Part shown: piece after piece, positions 41,655-43,824 of the stretch
Layout of the letters: each line of letters opens with the position of its first letter
Position numbering within the stretch: position 1 is the stretch's first letter
Origin: an uncultured Alphaproteobacteria bacterium
Lineage (GTDB): Bacteria > Pseudomonadota > Alphaproteobacteria > Rs-D84
Assembly (NCBI GenBank): GCA_947367055.1
Contig: CANBCI010000004.1
Location: 1-43,824, forward strand
DNA length: 43,824 nucleotides
Reading direction: 5' to 3'
Notes under the pieces: model-generated
Seen by the model: only the letters and a program-made list of their open reading frames with translations
What the model was told of the DNA's origin: nothing
Databases searched by the model: none
Position numbers and translations under genes: made by a program

Positions 41655-42929
41655 ATGGAAAAAATATCTTTACACCGATTTGCGCGCAACGTATACGGCT
41701 ATTCGTTTTTTGACCAATTAGTTTTACTGATGCCTGTGTACGCGGTATTTATGCAGTCGCGCGGCGTGTCCGACGCCGGATTGTCATGGCTGTTGATACT
41801 GTATCCGATTGCGGTATTGATAACACAGATGCCTGCAACCGCCGTAATTAACCGAATTGGCCGCACACGGGCAATTATATTCGGCCAACTGCTTAAATGC
41901 GCCGCGTTTTTCATGTGGTGGGCCATGCCGACATATCTGGGGTTCGGCATCGGCATGTTTTTATGGGGCGTCCAGATATCCTTTTCCGGAATCGCGTTTG
42001 ACGCATTGGTCTATGACGAATTGGTTGCGCGTGGCGCGGGCGCGGCCTACACGCGGGTTTTGGGACGCAAAAATATCGCCGCATCAATCGGCCTGGCAAT
42101 GTCATCGGTCGGTTCCACATTGATGTTTTTCGGATACGGCTGGATAACAACGGCATCCATTGCGGCAGTCGCAATATCAATGATATTCATATTGCGCATG
42201 CGTCTGATCCAGCCGCCGGCCGCGGCGGAAAAAACAAACCTGCGCGCGCTGGTGCGTGTCGGATTCCGATTGTGCGCCACGTTGCCATGCGTATTGCCGC
42301 TGATGATGTTAAGTCTTATGGTGGCAAATTTCATATACTTGGAAGATTATCTGGGGCCAATCAGTTTATCAATCGGGATTCCGGTTGAATTTATCGGAAT
42401 TGTGCCGCTATTCCTGATGGGATGCGGTGTTGTCGGGCAAAGCATCGCACACAAATTCAATTCCACGCGCGCCACGATAATTTATGCGGCAATATTTGCA
42501 ACCGGGGCAATGTTCGGAATTTTCGCATGGCTGTATTCAATATCAAGCCTCGTAATATTAGGTGCGGCATATTTTGTGGGAAATGTTGTAAAAATACAGC
42601 TTCATTCCAGATTTCAAAATTCAATCCCGACGCAGTATCGCTGCATACTGTTGTCGTTTCAAAGCCTGGGGTCCAATATCGCAAATATTCTGGTATGCCT
42701 GACAATTGGACTGGGCGGTGCATTGGGCAGTTGGCGATACGGTGTTTTAATTCTGGGCATGATACTGATATGGGTTGCAATTTGGGCCGCGGCGTTTGTG
42801 GGCACGCGTTGCGAATTGCCCCCACGCAAAGATGAACAGATAACCGCACGTCTGCGCGATGTGCGCCGGAAATCACATAAAATGGGATGCGGTTCCTGTG
42901 GAATAAATGCACGGCCCGGCGTAAAATGA
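41655..42929 (+). CDS. MFS-type transporter
   Basis: The 424-residue protein has about twelve hydrophobic segments in two bundles and a soluble loop near residues 190-210. The first helix and cytoplasmic loop (MPATAVINRIGRTRAIIFGQ) carry the DRxGRR-like MFS signature, with the first acidic residue replaced. It ends with a basic, Cys-containing tail. Substrate cannot be told. TTAGGA supports the ATG at 41655. The stop is TGA at 42927-42929, four bases before the next ATG, so the two genes are likely coupled. Confidence 0.82.
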   Translation: MEKISLHRFARNVYGYSFFDQLVLLMPVYAVFMQSRGVSDAGLSWLLILYPIAVLITQMPATAVINRIGRTRAIIFGQLLKCAAFFMWWAMPTYLGFGIGMFLWGVQISFSGIAFDALVYDELVARGAGAAYTRVLGRKNIAASIGLAMSSVGSTLMFFGYGWITTASIAAVAISMIFILRMRLIQPPAAAEKTNLRALVRVGFRLCATLPCVLPLMMLSLMVANFIYLEDYLGPISLSIGIPVEFIGIVPLFLMGCGVVGQSIAHKFNSTRATIIYAAIFATGAMFGIFAWLYSISSLVILGAAYFVGNVVKIQLHSRFQNSIPTQYRCILLSFQSLGSNIANILVCLTIGLGGALGSWRYGVLILGMILIWVAIWAAAFVGTRCELPPRKDEQITARLRDVRRKSHKMGCGSCGINARPGVK

Positions 42930-42933
42930 CCGC

Positions 42934-43602
42934 ATGGCCATAAAACTGCGCGATGTATTGCTAAAATCCATACCGTACCTGTTATCTATCGCGGGTGGCG
43001 TTGTGTTGTTTACCCTGACCCAAGATAATATAAAAAGCCCCAGTCTGGCTGATTTGATAAATAATATCGCGGCATCACTACTGTCGATTCCGCTGGTGTT
43101 CCTGCTGTACGATTATTCAAATTCGCGCATTTCAAAGCGCTTGACCCAAACCATGGCGCAAAATATGGCGGACAAAGTCAACCTGCTGATGATGAATTTA
43201 ACCATACTCATGCGTCGCATCGCCGGAATGCGCGGGAAACTTACCTTGGAATCCATAAACAGAATGGACGACCTGACTCCGGGGCATATTGCAAAAAACA
43301 TGAAAATCGGCAAGGATGAAATGGCAAACCTGCGCAAATACCGGGACGAATTGGACGATTTGATATATAAATACGGGCGGGAAAACATAATATCAATTGA
43401 CCGTGTCCAGGAACTATCCGCAATGGCGCGTGATTTGTCCCATTTAATAAACGAACATAAATTTTATTCAAACCGTAAAATAACTGCAAAATATATTATA
43501 AACATAATAACGCGTATAACGGATTGGCTGGACACGGACGCGGAAATGGCGCTGCATTTCCAGCAATTATTGCAACAAGGCACAATCGGCACAGAAAAAT
43601 AA
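42934..43602 (+). CDS. Two-helix membrane protein with helical cytoplasmic domain
   Basis: The 222-residue product has two N-terminal transmembrane segments (SIPYLLSIAGGVVLFTLT and IAASLLSIPLVFLLYDYS). A soluble, helical and charged part follows (LMMNLTILMRRIAGMRGKLT, MANLRKYRDELDDLIYKYG, AMARDLSHLINEHKFYS). The family is not recognised. No Shine-Dalgarno sequence is close; it starts 4 bases after the MFS stop, suggesting an operon and a possible functional link. Confidence 0.65.
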   Translation: MAIKLRDVLLKSIPYLLSIAGGVVLFTLTQDNIKSPSLADLINNIAASLLSIPLVFLLYDYSNSRISKRLTQTMAQNMADKVNLLMMNLTILMRRIAGMRGKLTLESINRMDDLTPGHIAKNMKIGKDEMANLRKYRDELDDLIYKYGRENIISIDRVQELSAMARDLSHLINEHKFYSNRKITAKYIINIITRITDWLDTDAEMALHFQQLLQQGTIGTEK

Positions 43603-43704
43603 ATACAAAATCGTGCATTTTTTCTTGATTTTTATAATTTAATATGTCAAAATTCAGCCCGAACCACGGAAAAAGAACCATGTATTCTTGTTTCCGGGTC
43701 CAAA

Positions 43705-43780
43705 GGGGACATAGCTCAGTTGGTAGAGCAAATGACTTTTAATCATTGGGTCCAGGGTTCGAGTCCCTGTGTCCCCACCA
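43705..43780 (+). tRNA. tRNA-Lys(TTT)
   Basis: Acceptor GGGGACA (43705-43711) pairs with TGTCCCC (43770-43776). The anticodon loop CTTTTAA reads TTT, the T-loop is TTCGAGT and CCA is encoded (43778-43780). Confidence 0.97.
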
Positions 43781-43787
43781 AGAATTC

Positions 43788-43810
43788 AACCGCCGCATGG
43801 CGGTTTAATT
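43788..43810 (+). terminator. Terminator-like hairpin after tRNA-Lys
   Basis: AACCGCC (43788-43794), GCAT, GGCGGTT (43799-43805), then TAATTTTT near the window end. Confidence 0.7.
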
Positions 43811-43824
43811 TTTGGTTTGGGGCG

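Overview
The window reads as chromosomal DNA of an alphaproteobacterium with a compact, mostly TAA-terminated gene set and roughly 45-50 percent GC. The gene families (tgt, queA, era, bamD, murJ, tilS-ftsH, groESL, short rne, rnc-lepB, an RlpA-like DPBB/SPOR lipoprotein, a YifB-type ATPase) and many small exported proteins fit a host- or gut-associated lineage with a reduced genome. The taxonomic call is inference: there is no rRNA here. The genetic code is standard; TGA is used as a real stop, for example in an ATGA overlap at 13005-13008.

Layout. 1-780: a truncated serine recombinase and tRNA-Gly(GCC). 810-6122 (minus): a tightly packed run era, lipoprotein, queA, small orphan, tgt, a 36-codon ORF and two membrane proteins. 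6217-7221: a dCMP deaminase-MazG fusion broken by an in-frame TGA. 7253-10482: bamD, murJ and an RlpA-like lipoprotein with altered catalytic positions. 10.5-17 kb is an accessory stretch: a TfoX-N protein, a P-loop kinase, tRNA-Arg(ACG) with a duplicated 3' end, exported proteins of unknown function, an outer-membrane barrel and two envelope peptidases. 17-26.3 kb is housekeeping: MGMT, M23 peptidase, prmC, MBL hydrolase, ftsH-tilS, LOG, YggU, HIT, groESL. 26.3-27.9 kb: an exported PLD-type nuclease and a one-kilobase repeat-rich gap. 27.9-35.8 kb: rne, a UPF0104 membrane protein, a bactofilin-like protein, secG, rnc, lepB, yifB. 35.8-43.8 kb: a T4-type lysozyme with an exported partner, ackA, a phage-fibre-like protein, a large coiled-coil protein, an MFS transporter, a membrane protein and tRNA-Lys(TTT).

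The most striking signal is a family of long structured 5' leaders that does not match any riboswitch I can name. Three genes for exported proteins in three separate places (12070, 16754 and 26906) are each preceded by a leader of about 195-235 nt with the same design: a hairpin whose loop pairs with a strand far downstream (P2), a middle G-rich strand that can pair either with an upstream C-rich strand (P4) or with one just before the Shine-Dalgarno sequence (P1), and a final CCAC/GTGG hairpin (P0) just before the ribosome-binding site. The stems are kept while their sequences change completely between copies, so the pairing itself appears conserved. A fourth full copy with its own promoter and two partial copies lie in the 26.9-27.75 kb gap. 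Other notable points are repeated promoters that place the transcription start on or next to the ATG (leaderless mRNAs), an FtsH without the usual pore-loop aromatic residue, and a lysozyme/exported-protein pair behind an attenuator-like leader ORF.
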